NCBI RefSeq assembly: GCF_026153455.1
Contig: NZ_CP110629.1
Location: forward strand, 372,001 to 436,000
Direction: 5' to 3'
Origin: Marinimicrobium sp. C6131
GTDB taxonomy: Bacteria; Pseudomonadota; Gammaproteobacteria; Pseudomonadales; Cellvibrionaceae
Length of the DNA stretch: 64,000 nucleotides
Position numbers and translations under genes: made by a program. Every line of letters begins with the position of its first letter. The stretch's first letter is position 1. The notes under the pieces were generated by a model. That model saw only the letters and a list, made by a program, of their open reading frames with translations. It ran no database searches and was not told the DNA's origin. Of this stretch, positions 52,073 through 61,056 are shown in pieces.

Positions 52073-52795
52073 ATGAAACCCTATGCCCTGGTTTTTGGCG
52101 CCAACAGCGCCATTGCCCAAGCCCTGATTCCGCACCTGTTGAGCGAATACCAGGTGCTTGCCGTCAGCCGACAAGCTCCCGCCCAGTTGCCCGAGGGGGT
52201 TCAACACTTTACCTGCGACTACAGTGAACCCGCGTTGGCGGAGTTGGCTGAACAGATCAAAGAAAATGGTGTGCCGGTGACTGCACTCTTCTGCGCGGTG
52301 GGGGTGTTGCATGGCACGGTGGAGGGTGAACACCGTTACCCGGAAAAAAAACTGGCGGAGCTCAACACCACTCAACTGACCGAGTATTTCACGGTCAACA
52401 GTATCGCGCCCGCGCTGATCATGAAGTACTTCATTCCGCTGATGCCCCGTTCAGAGCCGAGTAAAGCGGTGATGCTGAGCGCCAAAATCGCCGGTATCAG
52501 CGATAACCGGTTGGGTGGCTGGTATGGCTATCGCGCGTCCAAAGCCGCGCTCAACATGCTGGTGAAAACTGCTTCGGTGGAGTTGGCCCGGTCGCACCGC
52601 AAGCTGTGTCTGATCGCGTTGCACCCCGGTACCACCGATACGCCTCTGTCAAAGCCCTTCACCGCTTCTCTGGGGGCTGACAAGTTGTTCAGCCCGGCGA
52701 TGACCGCCGAGCGGTTGTGGTCGGTGATCCAGACGTTGACGCCGGAGGACACCGGGCGCTTTGTGCACTGGGATGGTAGCGACCTGCCCTGGTAA
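52073..52795 (+). CDS. Short-chain dehydrogenase/reductase
   Basis: This 240-aa Rossmann protein has a modified nucleotide motif VFGANSAIAQAL in place of TGxxxGIG, and CAVG where NNAG is usual. SAKIAGISDNRLGGWYGYRASKAAL contains the active-site Ser, Tyr and Lys. The pattern matches the CsgA/C-factor-like SDR group. The substrate is unknown. Confidence 0.85.
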   Translation: MKPYALVFGANSAIAQALIPHLLSEYQVLAVSRQAPAQLPEGVQHFTCDYSEPALAELAEQIKENGVPVTALFCAVGVLHGTVEGEHRYPEKKLAELNTTQLTEYFTVNSIAPALIMKYFIPLMPRSEPSKAVMLSAKIAGISDNRLGGWYGYRASKAALNMLVKTASVELARSHRKLCLIALHPGTTDTPLSKPFTASLGADKLFSPAMTAERLWSVIQTLTPEDTGRFVHWDGSDLPW

Positions 52796-52799
52796 GAGG

Positions 52800-52830
52800 G
52801 CGTTGAACGGCGAGCTCAGCCGTTCAACGC
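52800..52830. terminator. Bidirectional hairpin between SDR and darP
   Basis: GCGTTGAACGGC pairs perfectly with GCCGTTCAACGC around a 7-base loop that includes the darP stop codon. It lacks a T-tract. Confidence 0.5.
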
Positions 52831-53349
52831 GGCTTCAGACAGTGTGTCCCGAATTTCCTTGAACAGTTTGCGGGCGCTGCTCGGCGCCTTGTTCTGACTG
52901 GCCTCTTTCTGCGCCTGGCGAAGCAGTTGACGCAGGTGTTGGATGTCGACACCGGGGTGTTGGTCGATAAATTCCTGCAGCGCGTCCGGCTCGGTCAGTA
53001 AGCGGTCGCGCCACTGCTCGGCCTGGTGATGAATCTGAATACTGGCCCGGCTCTGGTGGTTGAACTGGTCCAATACCGCCTGGATGCCTTCCTGATCGGC
53101 ATCGCGCATCAACCGACCGATGAACTGCAATTGCCGGCGCCGCGCTTCGCGATGCCGAATGCGGCGCATCTCTACGACAGCGGCCTCAAGCTTGGGTTCG
53201 AGGGGCATACGGGCCAGTTGCTCATCGTTGAGTTCGACGAGCTGTTTGCCCAGCTCCTGCAGCGCGTGCATTTCCTTTTTGCGCTGGGTTTTGCTGACGA
53301 AGTCATCATCCTGTTCGCTGTCGTCTTCGAAAAACTTGCGGTCGGTCAT
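52816..53349 (-). CDS. darP: Ribosome-associated protein DarP (YjgA)
   Basis: This 177-aa helical protein of DUF615 binds the maturing 50S subunit in E. coli. Conserved SKTQRKKEMHALQELGKQLVELNDEQL and RRIRHREARRRQLQFIGRLMRD are present. It is transcribed alone or after the HExxH lipoprotein gene 30 bases upstream. Confidence 0.92.
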   Translation of the reverse strand: MTDRKFFEDDSEQDDDFVSKTQRKKEMHALQELGKQLVELNDEQLARMPLEPKLEAAVVEMRRIRHREARRRQLQFIGRLMRDADQEGIQAVLDQFNHQSRASIQIHHQAEQWRDRLLTEPDALQEFIDQHPGVDIQHLRQLLRQAQKEASQNKAPSSARKLFKEIRDTLSEAALNG

Positions 53350-53379
53350 AACATCAAAGCCTGTACTGAGCGGTGTGCT

Positions 53380-54753
53380 CTAGTGAAAAGAATGGTGCGG
53401 ATGGCCGGGGCCATGGCGCTGGTCTTGTGCCGGAAGAGGCTCGCGCCACTGTCCATCGGGCGAGGTGTGTACACCAATTGCACTGGGGCTCAGGTTGGCA
53501 CACCAACCCAGATTGTTGGTCATCGGTTCGGATTCCGGCAGTGACGCCAGATAGGGCTCGGTGTCACCGTGGTCCAGCAACAGGGGCAGGATCAACGCCA
53601 GGCGGGGCCGAATCTGTTCGCTGCCGACCCGACCGCGCTCGCCCCACCGGACGATGTAATCGTCGCAGAATACCTCGTCGCCCTCGGGCCGGTCGGTAAA
53701 GGCCACCTCGCGCGTGATGCCAAAATAGTGTTGCATCATCGCCTCCTCGAACAGCATCGCGGTATCTTCGAAAAACAGTTCCCGCTCGCCGCTGCTGACG
53801 TAGGCATAGGCATCGGTGGCAATATCGTCCGCGAACTCCAGGCCGACGTCCTGGGGCGTCAGTTGCTTCTCCGCCTCTGTGGCGTCCCGGCCCTGGAAAC
53901 TCACTTCGGCCAGGTCCATCATCAACGTCGAACTCAGTGGGTAAGTGCTCGCGAGCGTCGCCGACACGCTGTCTGATTCCAGTTGCATCGCCGCGTCGGC
54001 AACCGTCCACTCGTCATTGAGATTGGCGTGCTCGGCGGGGGGAATGTAGTCGTTGGCGTGTGCCAGTTCGTGAAACAACAACGCCGACATCGGCGCCAGA
54101 ATCTGTTCGAGGACCCGGTCGTCCCCGGGGCCACTCAAGGGTGCGCTGCTCCAGGCGTAGTCTCCGTCTTTGACGAAGCGGGCCAGGCTTTCGAAATTCA
54201 GTTCCCGGTCAAAGCCGCTGCGGAAGTCGGGTTCCCGGGAGATGGTATCCCGTTCTTCAATGGTCAGCCAGAGATAGGCCGGATCAAGGTATATCGCCCC
54301 GGTGGCCAGCCAGTAATAAGAGGGCCGGATGTCGGCGCCAATGACCACTGCGGTCACACCACTGAACAGTTGCAACAGGTCGTCGGGCAGGGCGTTCAAT
54401 GCCTGCTCGAAGCGGTTGGCCATCCAGTCGTGGCTCACCAGTGTCCGGTCGAGTACGTCGTCGACCGTGACCTGATCCTGCTCCTGCCCCAACAGTGGCA
54501 GTCGCCCGAGACGGCAGGCGTTGAACTCATTATCGCCATCGCGGTTGAAGGGGCGGGCACAGTCGGCCAATACGGGCGCAAACTCGCTCCCGGCTCTCGC
54601 GGGGCGCAGAGCGGTGTTCAACGTTGGAGAATCATCAATCGGTGCGCGCAGGTCAAGACGAGCGCCCCCGGCACTGTCGCTGCCACACCCCGATAGCAGG
54701 GTGGCGGTGAGGGTCATCAGTGCGATGGTGACAATCTGTCTGATATGAATCAT
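53380..54753 (-). CDS. HExxH-containing lipoprotein, function unknown
   Basis: From the ATG at 54753 (GGAGAG upstream) the product is 457 aa, with a signal and lipobox LTATLLSGCGSD. Mid-protein, SALLFHELAHANDYIPP contains HELAH, an HExxH zinc-site pattern, near residue 227. Later glutamates (SGERELFFEDTAMLFEEAMMQH) could give the third ligand. Ser/Asp-rich N-terminal and His/Pro-rich C-terminal tails (GPGHPHHSFH) flank the domain. I do not recognise a named family; a membrane-anchored metallopeptidase-like protein is the best reading. Confidence 0.7.
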   Translation of the reverse strand: MIHIRQIVTIALMTLTATLLSGCGSDSAGGARLDLRAPIDDSPTLNTALRPARAGSEFAPVLADCARPFNRDGDNEFNACRLGRLPLLGQEQDQVTVDDVLDRTLVSHDWMANRFEQALNALPDDLLQLFSGVTAVVIGADIRPSYYWLATGAIYLDPAYLWLTIEERDTISREPDFRSGFDRELNFESLARFVKDGDYAWSSAPLSGPGDDRVLEQILAPMSALLFHELAHANDYIPPAEHANLNDEWTVADAAMQLESDSVSATLASTYPLSSTLMMDLAEVSFQGRDATEAEKQLTPQDVGLEFADDIATDAYAYVSSGERELFFEDTAMLFEEAMMQHYFGITREVAFTDRPEGDEVFCDDYIVRWGERGRVGSEQIRPRLALILPLLLDHGDTEPYLASLPESEPMTNNLGWCANLSPSAIGVHTSPDGQWREPLPAQDQRHGPGHPHHSFH

Positions 54754-54799
54754 GGTCCGTGCTCTCCGTTTCATTCGCTCAGTAAGGCCTTTACCTGAG

Positions 54800-55075
54800 C
54801 TACTCGCCTTCGTCAAATCGATCGTTGATCAGGGCGCAAATGGCGTCCAATGCTTTATCCGCGTCATGTCCGTCGGCGTCCAGCTCCAGGTCGGTCCCGC
54901 AGGCCGCCGCCAGAAGCATCAGGGACATGACACTTTTGCCGTCAACCCAGGTGTCGCTGCCGTCGCACCGGACACGAACGTCACAATCAAACTGTCCGGC
55001 TGTGGTGGCCAGCTTGGCGGCGGCCCGGGCATGCAGGCCTTTTTGATTGATCAGGGTGATGGTGGATGACGGCAT
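54800..55075 (-). CDS. ptsO: Phosphocarrier protein NPr of the nitrogen PTS
   Basis: This 91-aa HPr-like protein has the phosphorylatable histidine in NQKGLHARAAAKL and the regulatory-serine region KSVMSLMLLAAACG. It passes phosphate from EI-Ntr to PtsN. Start at 55075 is five bases after the rapZ stop; the longer frame to 55144 overlaps rapZ. Confidence 0.93.
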   Translation of the reverse strand: MPSSTITLINQKGLHARAAAKLATTAGQFDCDVRVRCDGSDTWVDGKSVMSLMLLAAACGTDLELDADGHDADKALDAICALINDRFDEGE

Positions 55076-55079
55076 GGGG

Positions 55080-55952
55080 TCAGTGTGTGTCCGCTGTGTT
55101 GAGTTCCCGGTGACGAACCAGAACGTTGTCGTACTGCTGGGCAAAATGCTTCTTCAGCCGCTCGGCCAGATAGACGGAGCGATGCTGTCCGCCGGTGCAG
55201 CCAATGGCGATGGTAATGTAGCTGCGGCTGTTGGCCTGGTAGTGAGGTAGCCAGCGGGTCAGGTAGTTCTCGATGTCATGGTACATGGCCTGTACCTTTT
55301 CTTCCCCGTCGAGAAACGCCACCACATCGGCGTCCTGACCGGTCAGGGGGCGCAGGTTGGGTTTCCAGTGCGGGTTGGGCAGACAGCGCGCGTCAAATAC
55401 CAGGTCGGCGTTCACCGGCACGCCGTGTTTGAACCCAAACGATTCGAACTGGATGGCCATGGTGGCTTCATGGGAGCCCACGACCCGGTCCTTGACCAGG
55501 TCACGCAGCTCGTGCAGGTTGAGGTGGCTGGTGTCCAGCACCTGGTCGGCGGTGTCCCGGATCGGCTCCAGCAAGCGCTGTTCTTCGCGAATCGACTCCT
55601 GCAGATTGGTGTCGCGGTTGCTCAACGGGTGCTTGCGGCGCGTCTCGCTGAAACGCTGCATGAGTACGGGAACGCCCGTGTCGAGAAACAGGACATAAAT
55701 GGGGATGTGGGCATCTTTCAGGGTTTTGATCATGTCCGGAAAGATGTTCAGGTCCTGCCAGGCGTTGCGTACATCAATGCCGATGGCGAAGTTCTGGTCG
55801 TCACTGTCCCGATGGATCTGGATTTGCGCGACCAGCGCGGGCAAGAGACTCACGGGCAGGTTATCGATGCAGTTGTAGCCGACATCTTCCAATACGTGCA
55901 GTGCCGTACTTTTTCCGGAGCCGGAGAGGCCGCTGACAATGATCAAGTGCAT
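55080..55952 (-). CDS. rapZ: RNase adapter protein RapZ
   Basis: This 290-aa P-loop protein (GLSGSGKSTAL) delivers small RNAs such as GlmZ to RNase E in enterobacteria, tuning glucosamine-6-phosphate synthase. VFDARCLPNPHW, LTGQD, GCTGGQHRSVYLAERL and the C-terminal region are conserved. It stands between ptsN and ptsO, its normal place. Confidence 0.96.
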   Translation of the reverse strand: MHLIIVSGLSGSGKSTALHVLEDVGYNCIDNLPVSLLPALVAQIQIHRDSDDQNFAIGIDVRNAWQDLNIFPDMIKTLKDAHIPIYVLFLDTGVPVLMQRFSETRRKHPLSNRDTNLQESIREEQRLLEPIRDTADQVLDTSHLNLHELRDLVKDRVVGSHEATMAIQFESFGFKHGVPVNADLVFDARCLPNPHWKPNLRPLTGQDADVVAFLDGEEKVQAMYHDIENYLTRWLPHYQANSRSYITIAIGCTGGQHRSVYLAERLKKHFAQQYDNVLVRHRELNTADTH

Positions 55953-56008
55953 GGGGCTGACAGTCCTGGTAATCGGTGCAGATATCGATCGGCGTTGGGG
56001 GCCGCCGC

Positions 56009-56470
56009 TCAGCTCGCGGCCGTCTCGCCAACGGCCACATCGTACAGTGACTCATTGGTGTCGGCGGCTCGCAGGCGAGCCCGGAACTCGGCGTCATTGA
56101 GCATGCTGGCGAGTGAGGCCAGAGTCTGCAGGTGCTCGCTGTGCGCGTTCTCCGGTACCAGCATGGCAAACAGCACATCCACCGGTTCGGCGTCGATGGC
56201 GTCGAAATCGATGGGCTCCTTGAGGGTAATGAGAGCACCGATGGTGCCCTCACAATTGCTCACCCGGCAGTGGGGAATGGCGATACCGTGGCCGATGCCG
56301 GTCGACCCCAGACGCTCCCGGCCAATCAGGCGCCGAAACAGGTCGTCGGCGTCAATGGCTGGTACGTCTTCGGCAATGGTGTTGGCCAGAATTTCCAGCG
56401 CCCGCTTTTTGCTGACGCCCTCAATGCCGCACAGAGTGCGGCTCGGAGTGATGATGGTTTTAATATCCAT
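56009..56470 (-). CDS. ptsN: Nitrogen-PTS EIIA component
   Basis: This 153-aa EIIA-Ntr is the terminal phosphate acceptor of the nitrogen PTS and regulates potassium and nitrogen functions. The active-site histidine is in GIGHGIAIPHCRV (~residue 70). It follows hpf by four bases. Confidence 0.95.
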   Translation of the reverse strand: MDIKTIITPSRTLCGIEGVSKKRALEILANTIAEDVPAIDADDLFRRLIGRERLGSTGIGHGIAIPHCRVSNCEGTIGALITLKEPIDFDAIDAEPVDVLFAMLVPENAHSEHLQTLASLASMLNDAEFRARLRAADTNESLYDVAVGETAAS

Positions 56471-56474
56471 AGGT

Positions 56475-56765
56475 TCAACGATGGCTTCGTAGCTTCTCTT
56501 TATGTTTGATGAGTTGCCGGTCCAGTTTGTCAGTCAACTGGTCAATAGCGGCGTACATATCCTGATCGATGGCGTCGGCGAACAGGTCTTTTCCGCTGAC
56601 GTGAACACGTGCCTCTGCTTTCTGCTCCAGCTTTTCCACGGACAGGATGACGTCGGTACTGGTGATTTTGTCGTGGTGGTGCGTCAGGCGTTCGAGCTTG
56701 TTGGAGACGTAGTCTTTCAACGCGTCAGTCAGATCCAGGTGGTGGCCGCTGATATTGATCTGCAT
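56475..56765 (-). CDS. hpf: Ribosome hibernation promoting factor
   Basis: This 96-aa short-form HPF begins MQINISGHHLDLTDALKDYVSNKLERLTHH and blocks 70S ribosomes in stationary phase. It lies between rpoN and ptsN, as in most Gammaproteobacteria. Confidence 0.96.
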   Translation of the reverse strand: MQINISGHHLDLTDALKDYVSNKLERLTHHHDKITSTDVILSVEKLEQKAEARVHVSGKDLFADAIDQDMYAAIDQLTDKLDRQLIKHKEKLRSHR

Positions 56766-56935
56766 AGCAACATCCTCTTTGGCGTGGCAATCACGTGATG
56801 GTTACGGGCCCGCAACCGACTGCTCCAACGTCCAGGTCGACAGCCGGGCCCCTCCTGCGAATACCGGCATTGGCTCCCGAGTCTCCGCCTAGCATAGCAG
56901 TGCCAGCCACGTGGCGTCACCTGCCCGTTGGGGCC

Positions 56936-58450
56936 TCAGGCAGGTCCCAGGGTCTTTCGCTCGTTCGATGGGGGGATGCCCAGCGACTCCCGGTATTTGG
57001 CGATGGTACGCCGGGCTACCTTGATGCCCTGTTCGGCCAACAGCGCGGTAATCTTACTGTCACTCAGTGGCTTTTGAGGTGACTCGGAGGCCACCAGTTT
57101 CTTAATGATAGCCCGGATTGCGGTGGAAGAGCACTCGCCGCCGGATTCCGTGCTGACATGACTCGAAAAAAAGTACTTGAGCTCAAAAATACCCTGAGGG
57201 GTATGCATGTATTTCTGCGTGGTCACCCGGGAGATGGTCGATTCATGCATATCCACCAGCTCGGCGATGTCGTGCAGTACCAGCGGGCGCATGGCTTCGG
57301 CGCCATGATCCAGAAAGCCGCGCTGCTTCTCAACAATACAGGTGGCCACCTTGAGCAGGGTTTCGTTGCGGCTTTGCAGACTTTTCAGGAACCAGCGGGC
57401 TTCCTGCAGGTTGTCCTTGAGGAAAGTGTTGTCGGTGCTGGAGTCGGCCCGTTTTACCATGGAAGCGTAGTCGGGATTGATTCTCAGGCGCGGCGCGATA
57501 TCCGGGTTGAGTTCCACCACCCAGCGGCCCTCGCGCTTCTCGACAAAAACGTCCGGTACCACGTACTCCACGTCGCCGCTGGCAATCTGATCCCCGGGGC
57601 GGGGGTTCAGGCTCTGGATCAGGGTAATGGCATCGCGCAGTTCGTGCTCCTTCAATCGGGTGCGACGCATCAACTGGCGATAATCGCGACTGGCCAACTG
57701 GGGCAGGTACTGACGGACGATGGTCTTGGCCGCCTCGAGTAGCGGGGTGTCAGCCGGCATCTGCTGCAACTGGACCAGCAGGCACTCGGACAGGTTCTGA
57801 CTGGCGACGCCGCAGGGATCAAACTGTTGGAGGCGGTGCTGGACCGCCACAATTTCGTCGTATTCAAGTTCTTCCCAGTCGTTCTGCAGACCTTCGAATA
57901 TCTCTTCCAGAGAGATGGAGAGCATGCCGCTGGGTTCGACGGCGTCGATCAGGGTCATGGCAATGATCCGGTCCCGGTCGGACATGGGGGTCAGATTCAA
58001 CTGCCACATCAAGTGATCATAGAGCGAGTCCGTGGTGCCCCGTCGGCTGTCATAATCGCTGTTTTCATCGCCCTCGTAAGAGCCTGAGGCGGCCGGGGTG
58101 GACTGGTAGACGTCGTCCCAACTGGTGTCAACGGGCAGGTCGTTGGGGATTTCGTCGTTCCAGTCGCTGTCGGTCTGGCCAAGATCGGCGCTGTCGCTAT
58201 CCGTGCTGGCCGGGGTCTCTCCGTCCCGGGTGTCTTTGCCGTTGCGGGCATCCGACTCCCGATCATCGTTGCTTTTTTCCTCGGGGCCTTCATGCACTTC
58301 CTCCACTTCCAGCATGGGGTTGGAGTCCAGTGCTTCCTGGATTTCCTGCTGCAGGTCCAGAGTGGACAGTTGTAACAGGCGAATTGCCTGCTGCAACTGA
58401 GGCGTCATGGTCAGCTGTTGGCCGAGTTTGAGCTGTAGGGATTGTTTCAT
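56936..58450 (-). CDS. rpoN: RNA polymerase sigma-54 factor
   Basis: This 504-aa sigma factor has the Gln/Leu-rich activator-interacting N-terminus (MKQSLQLKLGQQLTMTPQLQQAIRLLQLS), an acidic region II (~50-130), a core-binding domain, the helix-turn-helix with ESTISRVTTQKYMHTPQGIFELKYFFS, and the RpoN box ARRTIAKYRESLGIPPS. Transcription it drives requires enhancer-binding ATPases. The gene sits 170 bases upstream of hpf. Confidence 0.97.
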   Translation of the reverse strand: MKQSLQLKLGQQLTMTPQLQQAIRLLQLSTLDLQQEIQEALDSNPMLEVEEVHEGPEEKSNDDRESDARNGKDTRDGETPASTDSDSADLGQTDSDWNDEIPNDLPVDTSWDDVYQSTPAASGSYEGDENSDYDSRRGTTDSLYDHLMWQLNLTPMSDRDRIIAMTLIDAVEPSGMLSISLEEIFEGLQNDWEELEYDEIVAVQHRLQQFDPCGVASQNLSECLLVQLQQMPADTPLLEAAKTIVRQYLPQLASRDYRQLMRRTRLKEHELRDAITLIQSLNPRPGDQIASGDVEYVVPDVFVEKREGRWVVELNPDIAPRLRINPDYASMVKRADSSTDNTFLKDNLQEARWFLKSLQSRNETLLKVATCIVEKQRGFLDHGAEAMRPLVLHDIAELVDMHESTISRVTTQKYMHTPQGIFELKYFFSSHVSTESGGECSSTAIRAIIKKLVASESPQKPLSDSKITALLAEQGIKVARRTIAKYRESLGIPPSNERKTLGPA

Positions 58451-58609
58451 GGGTATGCTGCTGGGACCCCGGTCGAAACGAAATGTGGCGAATTACCCAG
58501 AGTTTAGTCAGACGGGACGCCACTGGCAACAAGGATAAGCAATCTTTGTGCCCAATGCGCAAGAAACAGGATTTGTCAAGAGCTGAGCGTACGGGCAAGG
58601 GCCGGCGCG

Positions 58610-59335
58610 TTACAGGTGAAAGTGCTCTCCGAGGTACACTTCCCGGACCCGCTCATTGGCCAATACATCGGCCGCCGTACCCTCGGCGATGATGTGGCCT
58701 TCGCTGACGATGTAGGCTTTCTCGCAGATATCCAGCGTTTCCCGCACGTTGTGGTCCGTGATCAGTACACCGATGCCGCGTTCCTTCAAGTGCCGGACAA
58801 TCTGTTTGATGTCCGAGACGGAGATCGGATCCACGCCGGCAAAGGGTTCGTCCAGGAGGATGAATTGGGGTTCGGTGGCCAGGGCTCTGGCAATTTCCAC
58901 CCGGCGGCGCTCGCCCCCGGACAGTGACATGCCCAGACTGTCCTTGATGTGGGTGATGTGAAACTCTCGCAGCAAGGCGTCGAGTTTGGCCAGGCGTTGC
59001 TTGCGGTTCAGTTCCTTGCGGGTCTCCAGGATGGCCATGATGTTGTCGGACACCGTGAGTTTGCGGAACACCGAGGCTTCCTGGGGCAGATAGCCGATTC
59101 CGGCGCGCGCCCGACCGTGGATGGGCAGGTGCGTAATGTCCATCTGGTCGATCAGCACCCGACCGTTGTCGGCGCCAATCAGCCCGGCGATCATGTAGAA
59201 GCAGGTGGTTTTGCCCGCCCCGTTGGGGCCGAGCAGCCCCACAATCTGTCCGGTGGCTACCGACAGGGAGACATCGAGCACCACTTTGCGGGTTTTGTAA
59301 CTTTTGGCCAGGTTCAGGGCGTGCAAGCTGGGCAT
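58610..59335 (-). CDS. lptB: LPS export ABC ATPase LptB
   Basis: This 241-aa ATPase powers extraction of LPS from the inner membrane with LptF/LptG. Walker A GPNGAGKTT, signature SLSGGERRRVEIARAL, Walker B FILLDEPFAGVDP and the H-loop TDHNVRE are intact. It follows lptA by three bases. Confidence 0.97.
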   Translation of the reverse strand: MPSLHALNLAKSYKTRKVVLDVSLSVATGQIVGLLGPNGAGKTTCFYMIAGLIGADNGRVLIDQMDITHLPIHGRARAGIGYLPQEASVFRKLTVSDNIMAILETRKELNRKQRLAKLDALLREFHITHIKDSLGMSLSGGERRRVEIARALATEPQFILLDEPFAGVDPISVSDIKQIVRHLKERGIGVLITDHNVRETLDICEKAYIVSEGHIIAEGTAADVLANERVREVYLGEHFHL

Positions 59336-59338
59336 GGG

Positions 59339-59887
59339 TCAGTCCTGTTCGGCGCGGTCGCTTTGAGGCGGCAATACCATTTCGATACGCGGGCGATCGG
59401 TGTCCGTATCGCCTTCGGCTTTGAGAATTTCACTGGCCATATCGTAGTCGATCCGGTTACCGCTCATGGTGGCGCTGCCCTGTTCGATCCGGGCGTTGGT
59501 CAACAGCTCCAGGTGCTCGCTGGCTACGTCGTAGCGAATGGTGTGGGCCTGGGCCGCAACGGGTTGGTCATCCACATCGGGCTGCTGTTCAAAGTGGGCC
59601 GGCGTGCCTTCGGCCACGACCCGCTGCACCTGTTGATTGGTGTCGGTGTGCACGACCAGACGTTCGGCGCGAATGTTCAGGCTGCCCTGGCGCAGGCGAA
59701 CGTCACCTTCGTAAAGCATGATGCCTTTCTGACCGTCTCGCTCAGCGCGATCGGACTCAATGTAAATCGGCTGTTGCTGGTCATCGGGCAGAGCGGCGAC
59801 TGCCGGGGCCAGCAGGGCTCCCAGTAGCGTGAGCAGCGCAAGGTGCCGCGCTCGTCGGACGATGTCAGTTCCCTTGGGGTGGTTCAT
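59339..59887 (-). CDS. lptA: LPS transport periplasmic protein LptA
   Basis: This 182-aa periplasmic protein forms the beta-jellyroll bridge for LPS between membranes. A signal peptide (ALLTLLGALLAPAVA) is followed by the OstA-type repeat DDQQQPIYIESDRAERDGQKG. The ATG at 59887 lies inside the end of lptC (23-base overlap), indicating translational coupling; 59917 is an alternative. Confidence 0.92.
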   Translation of the reverse strand: MNHPKGTDIVRRARHLALLTLLGALLAPAVAALPDDQQQPIYIESDRAERDGQKGIMLYEGDVRLRQGSLNIRAERLVVHTDTNQQVQRVVAEGTPAHFEQQPDVDDQPVAAQAHTIRYDVASEHLELLTNARIEQGSATMSGNRIDYDMASEILKAEGDTDTDRPRIEMVLPPQSDRAEQD

Positions 59888-60449
59888 AGGTGCCGCGCAC
59901 CTCCGATAACAATTCAATATGGTCTTCGGCCAGGTCGGCGCGCATACCTACGGCGTCGTGTCGGCCCTGAGGGGAGCGCATGGTAACAGCTTTGTCGGTC
60001 TGCGCGAATTGCCGGTTGGGTTCCACCTGAAGCTCCGGGGTGGTGATGTCCGTAATGCCGTTGGCATTCTGCTGCCAGGCCCGAACGTCTCCGGTAAAGA
60101 CCAGCGTCTCTCCTGTAGCGTCGCTGCGACCGAGCCGGGCGGTCAGCTGCCAGGGCAGGGCGTCTTCGCCGAATACCGTCACATCAGGTGCCTGAATCAG
60201 CGAGTAGTCCCTTGGGCTGGAGCGATTGGGCAGGTGCTGGAAGTGGTCGGCCCGGGCGCTCAGCATCCGGTATTGCAACTGGCCTTCCGGGTCATAGCGT
60301 CGGGTCTCCGAGGCGATCATGAATGCCTGAGGGAATCGGGCCTGCGTCTCGGGCGGCGCCCGCAGCAGGTCTTCCGGTGAGTAGTCCCAGACCGCGACCA
60401 GTGCGATCAGCAGAAACAGGCCAACCCAGGTCAGTGGGTGCTTCCACAT
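59865..60449 (-). CDS. lptC: LPS export protein LptC
   Basis: This 194-aa bitopic protein has one N-terminal membrane helix (~8-23, VGLFLLIALVAVWDYS) and a periplasmic jellyroll (~40-185) that hands LPS from LptBFG to LptA. Family pieces PQAFMIASETRRYDPEGQLQYRMLSA and VTMRSPQGRHDAVGM are seen. It starts one base after the kdsC stop. Confidence 0.92.
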   Translation of the reverse strand: MWKHPLTWVGLFLLIALVAVWDYSPEDLLRAPPETQARFPQAFMIASETRRYDPEGQLQYRMLSARADHFQHLPNRSSPRDYSLIQAPDVTVFGEDALPWQLTARLGRSDATGETLVFTGDVRAWQQNANGITDITTPELQVEPNRQFAQTDKAVTMRSPQGRHDAVGMRADLAEDHIELLSEVRGTYEPPQGN

Positions 60450-60450
60450 G

Positions 60451-61017
60451 TCAGGCCGTCCTCTCGTCGGGAGCGAGGTAGTCCGCCAGAAGCCGTTCGT
60501 AATCGCCCCGGGCTTTCAGCAGTGCATCGCACGCCGCCCGAACGGCTCCCTGGCCACCCCGAAGTTCGCTCTGCCAGTGGGATCTCTCAACGACAGCCGG
60601 GTGGGCGTTGGCGACCGTCAGGGCCAGGCCGACCCGGGTCATGATCGTGAGATCTGGCCAGTCATCTCCCATGAAGGCAATCTGCTCCAGTGGCACCGGG
60701 TTCCGTTCTCGCCATTCACTCAATGCCGCCCATTTGTCCTCCCGCCCCTGAATGACCAGATCGAGTCCCAGGCTTCGGGCGCGACGGGCGACCAGCTCGG
60801 TATTGCGGCCGCTGATGATGCCCACTTCGATATCGCTGCGTCGCAGCAGCTTGATACCCAAGCCGTCGAGGGTGCAGAAGGCCTTGAGCTCGTCGCCGGT
60901 TTCGGTGAAGTACAGGTTGCCGTCGGTCAACACGCCGTCAACGTCCAGAAGCAGCAGCGAAACGGCCCGGGCGCGCTGCTCAAAGTCTCTTGTTTTTTGC
61001 GGGTCAGGGTGAATCAT
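60451..61017 (-). CDS. kdsC: 3-deoxy-D-manno-octulosonate 8-phosphate phosphatase
   Basis: This 188-aa HAD C0-type enzyme releases KDO for lipid A core synthesis. The nucleophile motif is LLLLDVDGVLTDGNLYF, motif II is GIISGRNTELV and the C-terminal acidic motif is IAFMGDDWPDLTIM. It lies between kdsD and lptC. Confidence 0.95.
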   Translation of the reverse strand: MIHPDPQKTRDFEQRARAVSLLLLDVDGVLTDGNLYFTETGDELKAFCTLDGLGIKLLRRSDIEVGIISGRNTELVARRARSLGLDLVIQGREDKWAALSEWRERNPVPLEQIAFMGDDWPDLTIMTRVGLALTVANAHPAVVERSHWQSELRGGQGAVRAACDALLKARGDYERLLADYLAPDERTA

Positions 61018-61056
61018 GAGTGGATCACACAGGGTTCGGGATCTGGGTTCCGGGCA

